Numbered from the stretch's first letter, positions 1 to 8,756 are shown. The stretch: DNA of 64,000 bases from Sphingopyxis sp. (GCF_016704835.1 NZ_JADIZJ010000002.1:186001-250000), one strand, 5' to 3'. A program made the numbers and translations. The notes: generated from the letters alone by a model not told the origin.

Positions 1-276
1 GCGACGCGCGTCGCGTTCGGCATGCTGGTTTCAGACGGCCTGATTGCGCCGGGAACGCAGCTCACCGACGCCAAGCGGCGCTGGAGGGCGAAAGTTCGCG
101 TCGATGGCAGCCTTGACTGCGAAGGCCAGCCCGCGGGGTCGATCCACAAGGTCGGCGCGGCGGTGCAGGGCGCGCCGAGTTGCAACGGCTGGACCTTCTG
201 GCATGTCGACGACGGCAAGGAATTGCGCGTGATCGATGCAGTTCGGCAGGATTGGTTGCTGGCCAACGAGGCTTGA
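1..276 (+). CDS. ccrM: CcrM-type adenine-N6 DNA methyltransferase, C-terminal end (partial)
   Basis: The window opens inside a reading frame that ends at a TGA at 274-276; about 91 residues remain. They match the C-terminal domain (RAMA-type) of the cell-cycle methylase CcrM, with the conserved stretches GSIHKVGAAVQGAPSCNGW and TFWHV. In alphaproteobacteria CcrM methylates the adenine of GANTC at the end of the replication cycle. The catalytic domain lies left of the window, so activity cannot be judged. Family call is firm from the tail alone; the start is missing. Confidence 0.85.
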   Translation, partial: ATRVAFGMLVSDGLIAPGTQLTDAKRRWRAKVRVDGSLDCEGQPAGSIHKVGAAVQGAPSCNGWTFWHVDDGKELRVIDAVRQDWLLANEA

Positions 277-285
277 TCTTGCTCA

Positions 286-373
286 CATTGTCATTGCGAC
301 AAGCGAAGCGACGCGGCAATCCAGAGTAGGCGTAAACCGCTCCGGACGGCTTCGCTCTGCTCGTCATGACGAT
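286..373. repeat. Dispersed intergenic palindromic repeat
   Basis: The gap between ccrM and folP carries a TCATTGCGACAAGCGAAGCG-type unit followed by GGCAATCCAGAG and an inverted CTCTGCTCGTCATGACGA-like arm. This is the familiar short interspersed palindrome (TCATTGCGAG...GCAATCCAG) of many sphingomonads and other alphaproteobacteria. It is non-coding; the arms are imperfect, so this copy is partly degraded. Confidence 0.6.
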
Positions 374-385
374 TAGGAGATGCCG

Positions 386-1516
386 ATGTTCCGACCGCTA
401 ATCAAACCCGACTTCGGCAATGCATCCGCAGCTGCAAGCATCTATTGCCGCCCGACCTGCTTCATCGATCGACCGCACGAACTCGACGACGATTGCTTGC
501 GGATTGCCGACACGATGCTGTGGTTTGCCGCTTGGCATATCAGTTTGCGCGATGGGGCCAGCGTCAAAGCGGCGGTGGTGAACGTGGCCGAATGGGCCGA
601 CTGGATCGCGGCGATGCCCGACCGTTTGGCGCAGGCAGCAACCGCGCAGCGTATCGCGGTTCTGCGGGTGCGCGGCGCGTTGCAGCTGGGCGAACGCACG
701 GTGCGGTTGAACGAGCCGCAGTTGATGGGTATCCTCAACGTCACCCCCGACAGCTTTTCCGACGGCGGCAAACATGTCGATGCCGAAGCGGCGGCTGACG
801 CGGGCTTTGCGATGGCAAGCGCGGGGGCAGCGATCATCGATGTTGGCGGTGAATCCACCCGCCCGGGCGCGCCGCTGGTCTGGGATGGCGACGAGATCAA
901 GCGCGTCGAAGGCGTCGTCGCGGCGCTTTCGCGGGGCGGGGTTGCGGTATCGATCGACACGCGCAAGGCCGCGGTGATGGAGGCGGCGCTCGCCGCCGGT
1001 GCGCGGATCGTCAACGATATCTCCGCGCTGCGTTATGACGACCGCGCGATGGATGTGGTCGTGCGCGCGGGGTGTCCGGTCGTGCTGATGCATGCGCCAT
1101 CGGCAAAGAGCGATCCGCACGACGGCGGTGCATATGCGCATATCCTGTTCGACGTGTACGACATGCTCGCCGCGCGGGTATCAGCGTGCATCACGGCGGG
1201 GATCGATCCCGCCCGGATCATCGTCGATCCCGGGCTGGGATTCGGCAAAAGCGTCGCGGACAATCTGGCGCTCATCAACGGCCTTGCCCTGTTTCACACA
1301 TTGGGCTGCCCGATCCTGTTCGGGGCCAGCCGCAAGCGGATGATCGGTGCGCTCGACAATGAGGCACACGCCGACCAGCGGCTCGGCGGCACGGTCGCGC
1401 TGCATTATCAAGCGGCGGCGCAGGGCGCGCAATTGCTGCGCGTCCATGACATCGCCGAGAACCGGCAGGCGCTGCGCATGTGGCGCGGGCTGCGCGACGC
1501 GGCGCTCACCGGCTGA
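386..1516 (+). CDS. folP: Dihydropteroate synthase
   Basis: FolP condenses 6-hydroxymethyl-dihydropterin diphosphate with p-aminobenzoate to give dihydropteroate in folate synthesis. The TIM-barrel signatures are clear: MGILNVTPDSFSDGG near residues 115-130, the DVGGESTRPG loop, SIDTRK, NDIS, and FGASRKRMIG near the end. The protein is about 376 aa, longer than the usual 280, because of a roughly 110-residue N-terminal extension of unknown role, as seen in related sphingomonads. An ATG at 380 abuts the GGAG, so the ATG at 386, six bases after AGGAG (375-379), is the better start. Confidence 0.93.
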   Translation: MFRPLIKPDFGNASAAASIYCRPTCFIDRPHELDDDCLRIADTMLWFAAWHISLRDGASVKAAVVNVAEWADWIAAMPDRLAQAATAQRIAVLRVRGALQLGERTVRLNEPQLMGILNVTPDSFSDGGKHVDAEAAADAGFAMASAGAAIIDVGGESTRPGAPLVWDGDEIKRVEGVVAALSRGGVAVSIDTRKAAVMEAALAAGARIVNDISALRYDDRAMDVVVRAGCPVVLMHAPSAKSDPHDGGAYAHILFDVYDMLAARVSACITAGIDPARIIVDPGLGFGKSVADNLALINGLALFHTLGCPILFGASRKRMIGALDNEAHADQRLGGTVALHYQAAAQGAQLLRVHDIAENRQALRMWRGLRDAALTG

Positions 1517-1603
1517 GGCGCGCCGAGGCAACCCTCGCCGAACTCCCGCGTATCTCCGGAGACCACGGGCGCCAGCGCGGCGTCAATCCCCACAGGAGAT
1601 ATT

Positions 1604-1987
1604 ATGCAACTTCCCTCCGGCTCGCATGTCGCCGTCGCCGACGGCACCCAGTTTCAGCTATTCCGCAACAGCGGCACCGAACAGGAACCGAGCCTGAAAG
1701 CGGTCGACCTGCCGACAAGCGATGAATCGGCGCACAACGCCGGACAGGGCGATTCTCCGCGCCAGAATGAGGAAGCGGGCCATGCTGCATCGGTCGCGTC
1801 GGCTTTGAATGCCGCGGTGCTGTCGAACAAGATCAAGGATCTGGTCGTGATTGCCGATCCCAGCACGCTGGGCGAGATGCGCAAGCAGTACCACAAGTCA
1901 TTGGAAGCGGCGTTGGTCGGCGAGATTGCCAAAACGCTGACCAGCCAGTCGACCGACGATATTTTGAAATCGATCGCGAACGCCTGA
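1604..1987 (+). CDS. Host attachment-like protein (baeRF/AtsE-type)
   Basis: This small soluble protein of 127 aa resembles the 'protein required for attachment to host cells' family (Host_attach). Visible features are the SGSHVAVADGTQFQLFRN start, a polar linker with many Glu/Gln/Ser, and the conserved DLVVIADPSTLGEMRKQYHK segment followed by an amphipathic helix ending ILKSIANA. The original name comes from Agrobacterium; the fold is related to release-factor eRF1 domains and the biochemical role is unknown. A good AGGAG lies eight bases before the ATG. It stands alone between folP and a convergent SDR gene. Confidence 0.75.
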   Translation: MQLPSGSHVAVADGTQFQLFRNSGTEQEPSLKAVDLPTSDESAHNAGQGDSPRQNEEAGHAASVASALNAAVLSNKIKDLVVIADPSTLGEMRKQYHKSLEAALVGEIAKTLTSQSTDDILKSIANA

Positions 1988-1992
1988 CGGGT

Positions 1993-2709
1993 CTAGAGGC
2001 TGTAGCCACCGTCGCTGGTCAGCACGCTGCCGGTGATGGTGGCGGCGGCATCGGAGAGCAAGAATAAGATCTGTGCGGCGGTCTCTTCGGCGGTGGCGTA
2101 GCGACCGAGCGGCGTTGCCATTTTGGCCATCGCTGTCATTGCGGCGTCGCGTGAGCCTTCGCTCGCAATCAGATCGGTGAAAAAGGGCATATCGTCCCAG
2201 ATCGGGGTGTCGACCCCGCCAGGCGCAATCGCGTTGACGCGGATGCCGTGCGGCGCACCTTCCTTGGCGGCGACCTTGGTGAGCTGGATCAGCGCCGCCT
2301 TGGACGCGCCATAGGCGCCGGTGCCGGGTTCGGCCTTGATCCCCGAAATCGATGCCGTGGTGACGATCGCGCCGCCGCGGCCATGCGCCATGATCGCGCG
2401 CATCGCGGCCTGCAAGCTCAGCATCGCACCGTCGAGATTGACGGCCAGCAAGCGCCGCCACGCCATGAAATCGATATCGACGATCGCGGCGGCGTCACTG
2501 ATCCCGGCGTTGACGACCGCGAGATCGACCGCGGCGAGGCTGTCAGCGCGTTTGAGCCACGTTTCGGGGTCGGCAACGTCGTCGCTGCGGCTGCGATCGA
2601 TGCCGATCACGGTGGCGCCCGCGGCGCGCAAGGCGTTTGCGACCGCGAGCCCAATCCCCGAGGCATCGCCCGTGACAAGCGCGGTTCTTCCGGAAAAATC
2701 AGAGGTCAT
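1993..2709 (-). CDS. SDR family oxidoreductase
   Basis: Classical short-chain dehydrogenase of 238 aa. It has the NAD(P)-binding TGDASGIG motif at residues 14-21 (a variant of TGxxxGIG), the structural NAG motif (VVNAG), catalytic Ser in TTASISG, and the catalytic YGASK pair. The C-terminus ends in TSDGGYSL, typical of the family. An acidic residue after beta-2 (GIDRS) suggests NAD(H). Substrate cannot be inferred from sequence or context. It converges on the host-attachment-like gene with only five bases between stops. Confidence 0.85.
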   Translation of the reverse strand: MTSDFSGRTALVTGDASGIGLAVANALRAAGATVIGIDRSRSDDVADPETWLKRADSLAAVDLAVVNAGISDAAAIVDIDFMAWRRLLAVNLDGAMLSLQAAMRAIMAHGRGGAIVTTASISGIKAEPGTGAYGASKAALIQLTKVAAKEGAPHGIRVNAIAPGGVDTPIWDDMPFFTDLIASEGSRDAAMTAMAKMATPLGRYATAEETAAQILFLLSDAAATITGSVLTSDGGYSL

Positions 2710-2727
2710 TGCCGCAAAATATCGTCG

Positions 2728-4161
2728 TCAGGCGGCGGTGTCGATCCCGAGATCGCTGAGCTTGCGATAAAGCGTCGAACGCCCGATGCCGAGGCGGCGG
2801 GCGACTTCGCTCATCCGGCCGCGATAATGGCCGATGGCGAGGCGGATGACGTCAGCCTCGATTTCTTCGAGCGGGCGCAAGTTTCCGTCGGGAAGATAGA
2901 GGGTCACCCCGATGGCTTCGCCGTTGATCGCGATTTCGCCTTCGCCGGTCAAGCTCCCGCCGCCAAGCGTCGCCTCGATTGCGTGGAAGTCGGCGCTGGT
3001 CAGCACGTCGGTCTTGCTGCCGACCGCGGCGCGGAACAGCACGTCCTGCAACTGGCGGACATTGCCGGGCCAGGCATAGGCGGCGAGCAGGCGCAGCGCG
3101 TCGTCGGTGATGCCGATCGGCCCCATGCCGGGCAGGCCGCCGATGCGCGCCAGCAGGTGGCGCGCGAGCGGGCCAACATCGCCGCGGCGTTCCGAGAGCG
3201 ACGGCAATGTGAATTGCGCGCTCGACAGCGCGTAAAACAGATCTTCGCGGAAATGCCCGGCCTCGATCAGCTTTTCGAGCGGGCTGGTGCTGGTCGCGAT
3301 GATGCGGACGTCGACGCTCTGGCGGATCGTGCCGCCGATCATCTGCACTTCGCCACTGCTCAAAAATTCGACCAGCTTGGCTTGGGTTTCGAGCGGGATG
3401 CATTCGACATGGTCGATGATGACGCTGCCGCCGTCGGCCTGGACGAGCCGCCCGACCTGGCGGTCGAAGGCGCCGGCAAAGGCGCCGCGCTCGTGGCCGA
3501 ACAGGCCCGACCCGATGAGGCCGGGCGAGACCGCCGAACAATCGACCATTACCAGCGCACCGCGGGCGCGGGGGCTGGCGCTGTGGATGGCGCGGGCGAA
3601 GACTTCTTTGCCGGTACCGGGGCGGCCGTTGATCATCACTGGCACGCGAGCGCGCGCCGCCTTGGCGGCGATCGCGAGCGCGCTGCGGAAATTGGGGCTC
3701 GATCCGATGATTTCTTCAAAGGCGAGCGGGGCGCGGAGTTTTTCAGTCAGCGGGCGCAGTTCGCCCTGCGGGCCGCTGGTCGAGACGATCCGGTCGAGCG
3801 CTTCGAGCAGGCGATCGGGTGCGATCGGTTTCTGGACGAAATCACTCGCTCCGGCGCGCATCGCGCCAACCGCGACCTCGACCCCGTTGCGCATGGTGAT
3901 GACGACGAGCGGTAGCGCGGGACGCCAGCGGCGCAGTTCAGCGACAAATTCGGCCATGTCCATGCCAGGCGCGCCCTGATCGACGAGCACCGCGTCGAGC
4001 GCCAGGCCTTCCTGGGTGCCGAGCTTGGCGAGCGCGGTGTCGGTGTCCGCCGCAATGATGCTGCGCCAGCCGCCGCGCGATACCAGCGCCGCCAGAAAGC
4101 GCTGCTGTGCCGGCTCGCTGTCGACGATCATCACTGTTCGCGTGTCGCGCGTCGTTGCCAT
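2728..4161 (-). CDS. NtrC-like response regulator with degenerate sigma54-activator motifs
   Basis: The layout is a receiver domain (about residues 10-120), an AAA+ domain (about 150-380) and a C-terminal Fis-type helix-turn-helix (SEVARRLGIGRSTLYRKLSDL). The receiver keeps the phospho-acceptor Asp (VLVDQGAPGMD), Thr (VVIT) and Lys (VQKP). Walker A is GRPGTGKE. Two hallmark motifs are altered: the sigma54-contact loop reads GAFAGA instead of GAFTGA, and Walker B reads IIDHVE, with His where the catalytic Glu normally sits. So it may bind DNA and respond to a kinase without activating sigma54. The ATG at 4161 fits the start of the receiver; an in-frame ATG at 4233 would add 24 unlikely residues. 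Confidence 0.85.
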   Translation of the reverse strand: MATTRDTRTVMIVDSEPAQQRFLAALVSRGGWRSIIAADTDTALAKLGTQEGLALDAVLVDQGAPGMDMAEFVAELRRWRPALPLVVITMRNGVEVAVGAMRAGASDFVQKPIAPDRLLEALDRIVSTSGPQGELRPLTEKLRAPLAFEEIIGSSPNFRSALAIAAKAARARVPVMINGRPGTGKEVFARAIHSASPRARGALVMVDCSAVSPGLIGSGLFGHERGAFAGAFDRQVGRLVQADGGSVIIDHVECIPLETQAKLVEFLSSGEVQMIGGTIRQSVDVRIIATSTSPLEKLIEAGHFREDLFYALSSAQFTLPSLSERRGDVGPLARHLLARIGGLPGMGPIGITDDALRLLAAYAWPGNVRQLQDVLFRAAVGSKTDVLTSADFHAIEATLGGGSLTGEGEIAINGEAIGVTLYLPDGNLRPLEEIEADVIRLAIGHYRGRMSEVARRLGIGRSTLYRKLSDLGIDTAA

Positions 4162-4394
4162 CGTTATCGAATCCGCCCTTGGTTCGGCGTCGTAGTGCCG
4201 ATTCATCCGCTCAAGCGCTGTGATGTACGCCACACCGGTAAAGGGGCGATTAAGGCCGTTGGGCTTTTGCCGCGCCGCGGTTTTCGCTTACCCGGCCCTT
4301 GAGCATGGCGCGGCGCGTGGCTAAGACCAAGGCGACAGCCGATTCTGGGCGCGCGGTCGCGCGCCCTTTGGGCAAACGCGTAAGGGGACACGTC

Positions 4395-4517
4395 ATGGCG
4401 GAACAGGAAATGAAGGCAGCGCAAGAAACCTATTCGGGTTTCATCAGTCTGTTTAAGGTCGGCTCGATCATCACCGCAGTGGTGGTCATCGGTGTTGTCC
4501 TCCTCATCGCGTCCTGA
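4395..4517 (+). CDS. aa3-type cytochrome c oxidase subunit IV
   Basis: A 40-residue single-span membrane protein: a short charged head (MAEQEMKAAQETYSGF) followed by one hydrophobic helix (VGSIITAVVVIGVVLLIAS). This matches the small bacterial subunit IV (COX4_pro_2) of the aa3 cytochrome c oxidase, an accessory subunit of the inner-membrane complex. AAGGGGA lies about eight bases before the ATG. It sits 13 bases upstream of pntA, a pairing that recurs in sphingomonads, while the other oxidase subunits are not in this window. Confidence 0.85.
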   Translation: MAEQEMKAAQETYSGFISLFKVGSIITAVVVIGVVLLIAS

Positions 4518-4530
4518 CCGGGCTTCGCGC

Positions 4531-5647
4531 ATGCGCATCGCTGTCCTGAAAGAGCTCGCCGTCGGCGAGAGCCGCGTCGCCGCCACACCCGAAACTGTGA
4601 AGAAATTCATCGGCTTGGGCGCCGAAGTTGCCGTCGAATCGGGGGCAGGCGAGGCGGCCTCGGTCGCCGATGCCGACTATAGCGCTGCGGGCGCCAGTGT
4701 CGCCAGCCGTGCCGAGGTCCTGAAGGGCGCGAACATCATCCTCGCCATTCAGGGACCAGACCCTAAGGGACTGAGCGGCTTTGCCGACGGCGCATGGCTG
4801 GCAGCGGGGCTCAATCCGTTCGGCGAGCGCGCGCGTCGATGACTATGCGAAGCTGGGCATCGAAGCGCTGCCGATGGAATTCATGCCGCGCATTACGCGC
4901 GCGCAGTCGATGGATATCCTCTCCAGCCAGGCAAATCTTGCCGGTTACAAGGCCGTACTGATAGCAGCGAACGCCTATGGCCGGGCCTTTCCGATGATGA
5001 TGACCGCCGCGGGTACTGTCAGCGCCGCCAAGGCGTTCATCATGGGCGTCGGGGTTGCGGGCTTGCAGGCGATCGCGACCGCACGCCGCTTGGGCGCCCA
5101 GGTCAGCGCGACCGACGTGCGCGCCGCGACCAAGGAACAGATCATGTCGCTCGGCGCGAAGCCGATCTTTGTCGAGAGTGTCGCCGGGATCGAAGGCGAA
5201 GGCGCGGGCGGCTATGCCACCGAGATGTCCGACGAATATAAGGCGGCGCAGGCCGAACTTGTGTCGTCGCATATCGCCAAGCAAGACATCGTCATCACCA
5301 CCGCGCTGATCCCGGGGCGTCCGGCGCCGCGGCTGATTTCGGACGCGCAGCTCGCGACGATGCGCACCGGCAGCGTGATCGTCGACATGGCGGCCGAAAG
5401 CGGCGGCAATGTCGAAGGGTCGGTGTCCGGCGAAGCAAAGCGCATCCACGGGGTCACCGTGATCGGCGCGAGCAACATCGCCGCACTGATGCCTGCCGAC
5501 ACCAGCGCGCTGTTCAGCCGTAACCTGTTCAATTTCCTGTCGGCCTTCTGGGACAAGGACGCGGGCAAGCCGGTGCTCGACGAGGAAATCGGCAACGCGA
5601 TCCGCCTGACGCAGGGCGGCAAGGTGGTGAACGAGCGCCTGCTCTGA
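4531..5647 (+). pseudogene. pntA: NAD(P) transhydrogenase subunit alpha part 1, frameshifted
   Basis: PntA1 carries the NAD(H)-binding domain I of the proton-translocating transhydrogenase. The frame opens at the ATG at 4531 (MRIAVLKE) and follows the family through LAAGLNPFGERA, then meets TGA at 4840-4842. The rest (VDDYAKLGIEALPMEFMPRI onward, including MGVGVAGLQAIATARRLGA, the nucleotide-binding turn) continues in the next frame to 5647. Restoring two bases in the CGCGCGCG run near 4829-4836 gives a 372-residue protein of normal length. Everything else looks intact, so a sequencing or assembly slip is as likely as true inactivation. Confidence 0.85.
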
Positions 5648-6015
5648 TGGGATTGTTCAGCGCCAGCGATCTGGACGTTTCATCGGCTTCGACCGAGTTT
5701 GGACACGCGTTGATTGCCGGTGAAAATATCCTGGCGGCGTTCCGCACGATCCGTGATTCCGTGCTGCTGACCGATCAGCGGTTGATCTATATCAACGTGC
5801 AGGGGCTGATCGGATCGAAGGTCGAGTTTCAGTCGGTGCCGTGGCGATCGGTGGTGCGCTTTTCGCTCGAAACAGCGGGAACATTTGATCTCGATGCCGA
5901 TATGAAAATCTGGGTGTCGGGTGCGGCGGACCCGCTGCAAGTCAAGATTTCGCGCAAGAGCGATCCGCGCGTCATTCAGCGCATCATGGCCGAGCAAACG
6001 CTGCTCAAGCGATAG
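5647..6015 (+). CDS. PH-domain (bPH) protein
   Basis: A 122-residue soluble protein resembling the bacterial pleckstrin-homology family typified by YvbH (DUF1696). Characteristic stretches are AGENILAAFRTIRDSVLLTDQRLIYI and the later strand pattern ending in a helix (RVIQRIMAEQTLLKR). The family forms beta-barrel rings; no enzyme activity is known. Its ATG overlaps the pntA1 stop (ATGA-type overlap at 5645-5649), indicating translational coupling and shared transcription with pntA1. Confidence 0.8.
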   Translation: MGLFSASDLDVSSASTEFGHALIAGENILAAFRTIRDSVLLTDQRLIYINVQGLIGSKVEFQSVPWRSVVRFSLETAGTFDLDADMKIWVSGAADPLQVKISRKSDPRVIQRIMAEQTLLKR

Positions 6016-6197
6016 AGGCTTTTTTCGGGCGGCGGCAGTCATCCGGTTTGGAACGCACCGGTATTCCAGATGGGATGAAACTATTCCGCCTTGCGGTGCG
6101 TCTATTCGGCGGAGCGGACGTAGCTAGGTCCGCAAAGGCGCGGCCCGCCGCCGAACCGAACGATCGCTCAATGATGCGGGTTCAAAAGGAGAATTTT

Positions 6198-6821
6198 ATG
6201 ACGCGCGCTATGCTGTTTACCGCCGTTGCCGCGGCCGGACTGGGGCTCGCGGGTTGCAATGGCAATCCTGAAACGCCTCCGACCGAAACCACGACCGTCG
6301 CAGGCGGCGAGATGATGCCCGCCGACGAGGCCGGTACCAATCCGACGGTTGGCGGCGCTGAAATGCTACCGACCAAGAATATCGTTGAAAATGCGTCAGC
6401 CTCGCCGATCCACAAGACGCTGGTTGCTGCAGTGACGCAGGCTGGTCTGGTTGAGACCTTGTCGGGCGCTGGTCCGTTCACCGTATTCGCGCCGACTGAC
6501 GCGGCCTTTTCGCAGGTTGCGCCAGTGACGCGTGACGGCTGGATGCGTCCGGCGCAGAAGGAAGTGCTGGCCGGCGTGTTGAAATATCACGTCGTCCCCG
6601 GCAAGGTGATGGCCGCCGATCTGGCCGCGCAAATCAAAGCAGGCGGCGGCAAGGCCGTGCTTAAGACGGCTGATGGCCAGGACCTGACCGCGACGCAGAG
6701 CGGCGACTCGATCATCCTGACCAGCGCCAGCGGTAACAAGGCGACCGTGACCCAGGCCGACGTGGGTCAATCGAACGGTGTTATCCACGTCGTCGACGCG
6801 GTGCTCGTACCGAAGATGTAA
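6198..6821 (+). CDS. Fasciclin-domain lipoprotein
   Basis: A 207-residue exported protein. The start at 6198 follows AAAAGGAGAA and gives a lipoprotein signal peptide ending in the lipobox LAGC (Cys about residue 19). A Thr/Pro-rich linker (PPTETTTV) leads to one fasciclin (FAS1) domain from about residue 70: GAGPFTVFAPTDAAFSQV (H1 motif), LKYHVVPGKV, and the H2 motif NGVIHVVDAVLVP. Such domains mediate adhesion or surface interactions. A strong terminator follows immediately, closing this transcription unit. Confidence 0.9.
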   Translation: MTRAMLFTAVAAAGLGLAGCNGNPETPPTETTTVAGGEMMPADEAGTNPTVGGAEMLPTKNIVENASASPIHKTLVAAVTQAGLVETLSGAGPFTVFAPTDAAFSQVAPVTRDGWMRPAQKEVLAGVLKYHVVPGKVMAADLAAQIKAGGGKAVLKTADGQDLTATQSGDSIILTSASGNKATVTQADVGQSNGVIHVVDAVLVPKM

Positions 6822-6868
6822 TCCGACAGGCCGAACGAACGGCCGCCACGACATTTAATGTCCCGATC

Positions 6869-6911
6869 GGCCCGCATTTCTCATTTTTGAGAGATGCGGG
6901 CCTTTCTTTTT
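6869..6911 (+). terminator. Intrinsic terminator after the fasciclin gene
   Basis: A 14-pair stem with one G-T wobble (left arm 6869-6882 starting GGCCCGCAT, right arm ending ATGCGGGCC at 6902), a six-base loop, and a T-rich tail (TTTCTTTTT) form a textbook Rho-independent terminator. It separates pntA1/PH/fasciclin transcription from pntA2-pntB. Confidence 0.9.
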
Positions 6912-6986
6912 GGCTGCTTTGGAGTCGACACGCTGGCGTGTGCGCGGCAAGAGGTGCGCCAAGCGGAATCAGCAGGGGAGCGTGCC

Positions 6987-7268
6987 GTGGATTTCATCGC
7001 GATTTTTTCGATTTTCGTCCTGGCGTGTTTCGTCGGCTATTTTGTCGTCTGGTCGGTGACCCCGGCACTGCACACGCCGTTGATGAGCGTCACCAATGCG
7101 ATTTCGTCGGTGATCATCGTCGGCGCGCTGATCGCCAGCGCGGCCGCGGGGTCGACCTCTTCGAAATGGCTGGGCCTCGCCGCGGTGGTGATGGCGAGCA
7201 TCAACATCTTCGGCGGCTTTGCAGTCACTGCGCGCATGCTGGCGATGTACAAGAAGAAGGAGCGCTGA
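6987..7268 (+). CDS. NAD(P) transhydrogenase subunit alpha part 2
   Basis: PntA2 is the membrane part (domain IIa) of the split alpha subunit, 93 aa, with three or four hydrophobic helices (FIAIFSIFVLACFVGYFVVW, ISSVIIVGALIASAAAG, WLGLAAVVMASINIFGGFAV) and a basic end MYKKKER. It forms part of the proton channel with PntB in the inner membrane. The GTG at 6987, six bases after AGGGGAG (6974-6980), is the best start. It lies one base upstream of pntB and is separated from pntA1 by two unrelated genes and a terminator. Confidence 0.88.
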   Translation: MDFIAIFSIFVLACFVGYFVVWSVTPALHTPLMSVTNAISSVIIVGALIASAAAGSTSSKWLGLAAVVMASINIFGGFAVTARMLAMYKKKER

Positions 7269-7269
7269 G

Positions 7270-8754
7270 ATGGATTTTCAGTCGATCCTTTCCGCCGCGA
7301 CCGGCGAACATGGCCTCGCCGTGAACCCTTGGGCCGCCATCGCCTATCTGATTGCGGGCGTCTTTTTCATCCTCGCGCTGCGCGGGCTGTCGAGCCCGGC
7401 GACGGCGCAAAGCGGCAACCGTTTCGGCATGATGGGGATGACGATTGCGGTGGTCACCACGCTGCTGACGCATGCGCCGGTTACCGTTGACGGCGCCCTC
7501 GACGCCATCGGCCTGATCGAAATCCTCGTGGCGATTGGGATCGGCGCGGTGATCGGCATCGTCATGGCGCGGCGGATCGCGATGACCGCGATGCCGCAGC
7601 TTGTCGCGGCGTTCCACAGCCTCGTCGGCATGGCCGCGGTCGCGGTCGCCGCCGCCGCCTATCTCAACCCGCAAGCCTTCGGCATCGCCGACGCGGCGGG
7701 ACAGATTTACACGGTCAGTCGGATCGAAATGGGACTGGGCATCGCGATCGGTGCGATCACCTTCTCGGGTTCGGTGATCGCCTTCCTCAAGCTCAATGGC
7801 AATATGTCGGGCGCGGCAATCATGCTGCCCGGGCGCCATATCATCAACCTAGGCACGCTCGCCGCGATTATCGGGCTGGTCGCCTATTTTACCGTCGATC
7901 AGTCGCCATGGGTGTTCTGGACCGTCACGGGACTCAGTTTTCTGATCGGCTTCCTGCTGATCATCCCGATCGGCGGCGCCGACATGCCGGTCGTCGTGTC
8001 GATGCTCAACAGCTATTCGGGCTGGGCGGCGGCGGCGATGGGCTTCACGCTTGGCAACACCGCGATGATCATCACCGGCGCGTTGGTCGGCTCGTCGGGT
8101 GCGATCCTGTCGTACATCATGTGCCGCGCCATGAACCGCAGCTTCATCAGCGTGATCGCCGGCGGTTTTGGCGCCGACGCCTCGGCCGTGAGCAGCGGGT
8201 CGAAAGAACAGCGGCCTTGGAAGCCAGGCAGCGCCGACGACGCCGCGTTCCTGATGAGCCAAGCCGACACGGTGATCATCGTCCCCGGTTACGGCATGGC
8301 GGTCGCGCAGGCGCAGCACGCGCTGCGCGAAATGGGCGATCTGCTCAAGAAAGAAGGCGTGACGGTCAAATATGCGATCCATCCGGTCGCGGGGCGCATG
8401 CCCGGCCATATGAACGTGCTGCTCGCCGAGGCAAATGTGCCGTATGACGAGGTCTTCGAGCTCGAGGACATCAACGGCGAGTTTGCGCAAGCCGATGTTG
8501 CGTTCGTCATCGGCGCAAACGACGTGACCAATCCATCAGCGAAGACCGACAAGACCTCGCCGATCTATGGCATGCCCGTACTCGACGTCGAAAAGGCGAA
8601 GACAGTGCTGTTTGTGAAGCGGTCGATGGGCGGGGTCGGTTATGCCGGCGTCGACAACGACGTGTTCTACATGGACCAGACGATGATGCTGCTCGGCGAT
8701 GCCAAGAAGATGACCGATGACATCGTCAAGGCGCTGAATGGCAGCGGACACTAG
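7270..8754 (+). CDS. pntB: NAD(P) transhydrogenase subunit beta
   Basis: A 494-residue inner-membrane protein. The N-terminal two thirds hold many transmembrane helices (domain IIb), with the conserved stretches GADMPVVVSMLNSYSGWAAA and ALVGSSGAILSYIMCRAMNR. The C-terminal domain III binds NADP(H): VPGYGMAVAQAQH, HPVAGRMPGHMNVLLAEA, IGANDVTNP and KRSMGGVGYAGVDN are all present. With PntA1 and PntA2 it couples hydride transfer between NADH and NADP+ to proton flow. The start overlaps the pntA2 SD region, with one base between the genes. Confidence 0.95.
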   Translation: MDFQSILSAATGEHGLAVNPWAAIAYLIAGVFFILALRGLSSPATAQSGNRFGMMGMTIAVVTTLLTHAPVTVDGALDAIGLIEILVAIGIGAVIGIVMARRIAMTAMPQLVAAFHSLVGMAAVAVAAAAYLNPQAFGIADAAGQIYTVSRIEMGLGIAIGAITFSGSVIAFLKLNGNMSGAAIMLPGRHIINLGTLAAIIGLVAYFTVDQSPWVFWTVTGLSFLIGFLLIIPIGGADMPVVVSMLNSYSGWAAAAMGFTLGNTAMIITGALVGSSGAILSYIMCRAMNRSFISVIAGGFGADASAVSSGSKEQRPWKPGSADDAAFLMSQADTVIIVPGYGMAVAQAQHALREMGDLLKKEGVTVKYAIHPVAGRMPGHMNVLLAEANVPYDEVFELEDINGEFAQADVAFVIGANDVTNPSAKTDKTSPIYGMPVLDVEKAKTVLFVKRSMGGVGYAGVDNDVFYMDQTMMLLGDAKKMTDDIVKALNGSGH

Positions 8755-8756
8755 CC

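Noticed and set aside
2248..3915. Long plus-strand open frame of 555 codons opposite the SDR and NtrC-like genes
   Set aside because: It lies antisense to two well-conserved genes, has biased Arg/Asp-rich low-quality sequence and no family match; high GC content produces such shadows.
6050..6090. EcfG-type (general stress) promoter before the fasciclin gene, starting GGAAC
   Set aside because: A GGAAC is present but no CGTT-like -10 at the right spacing.
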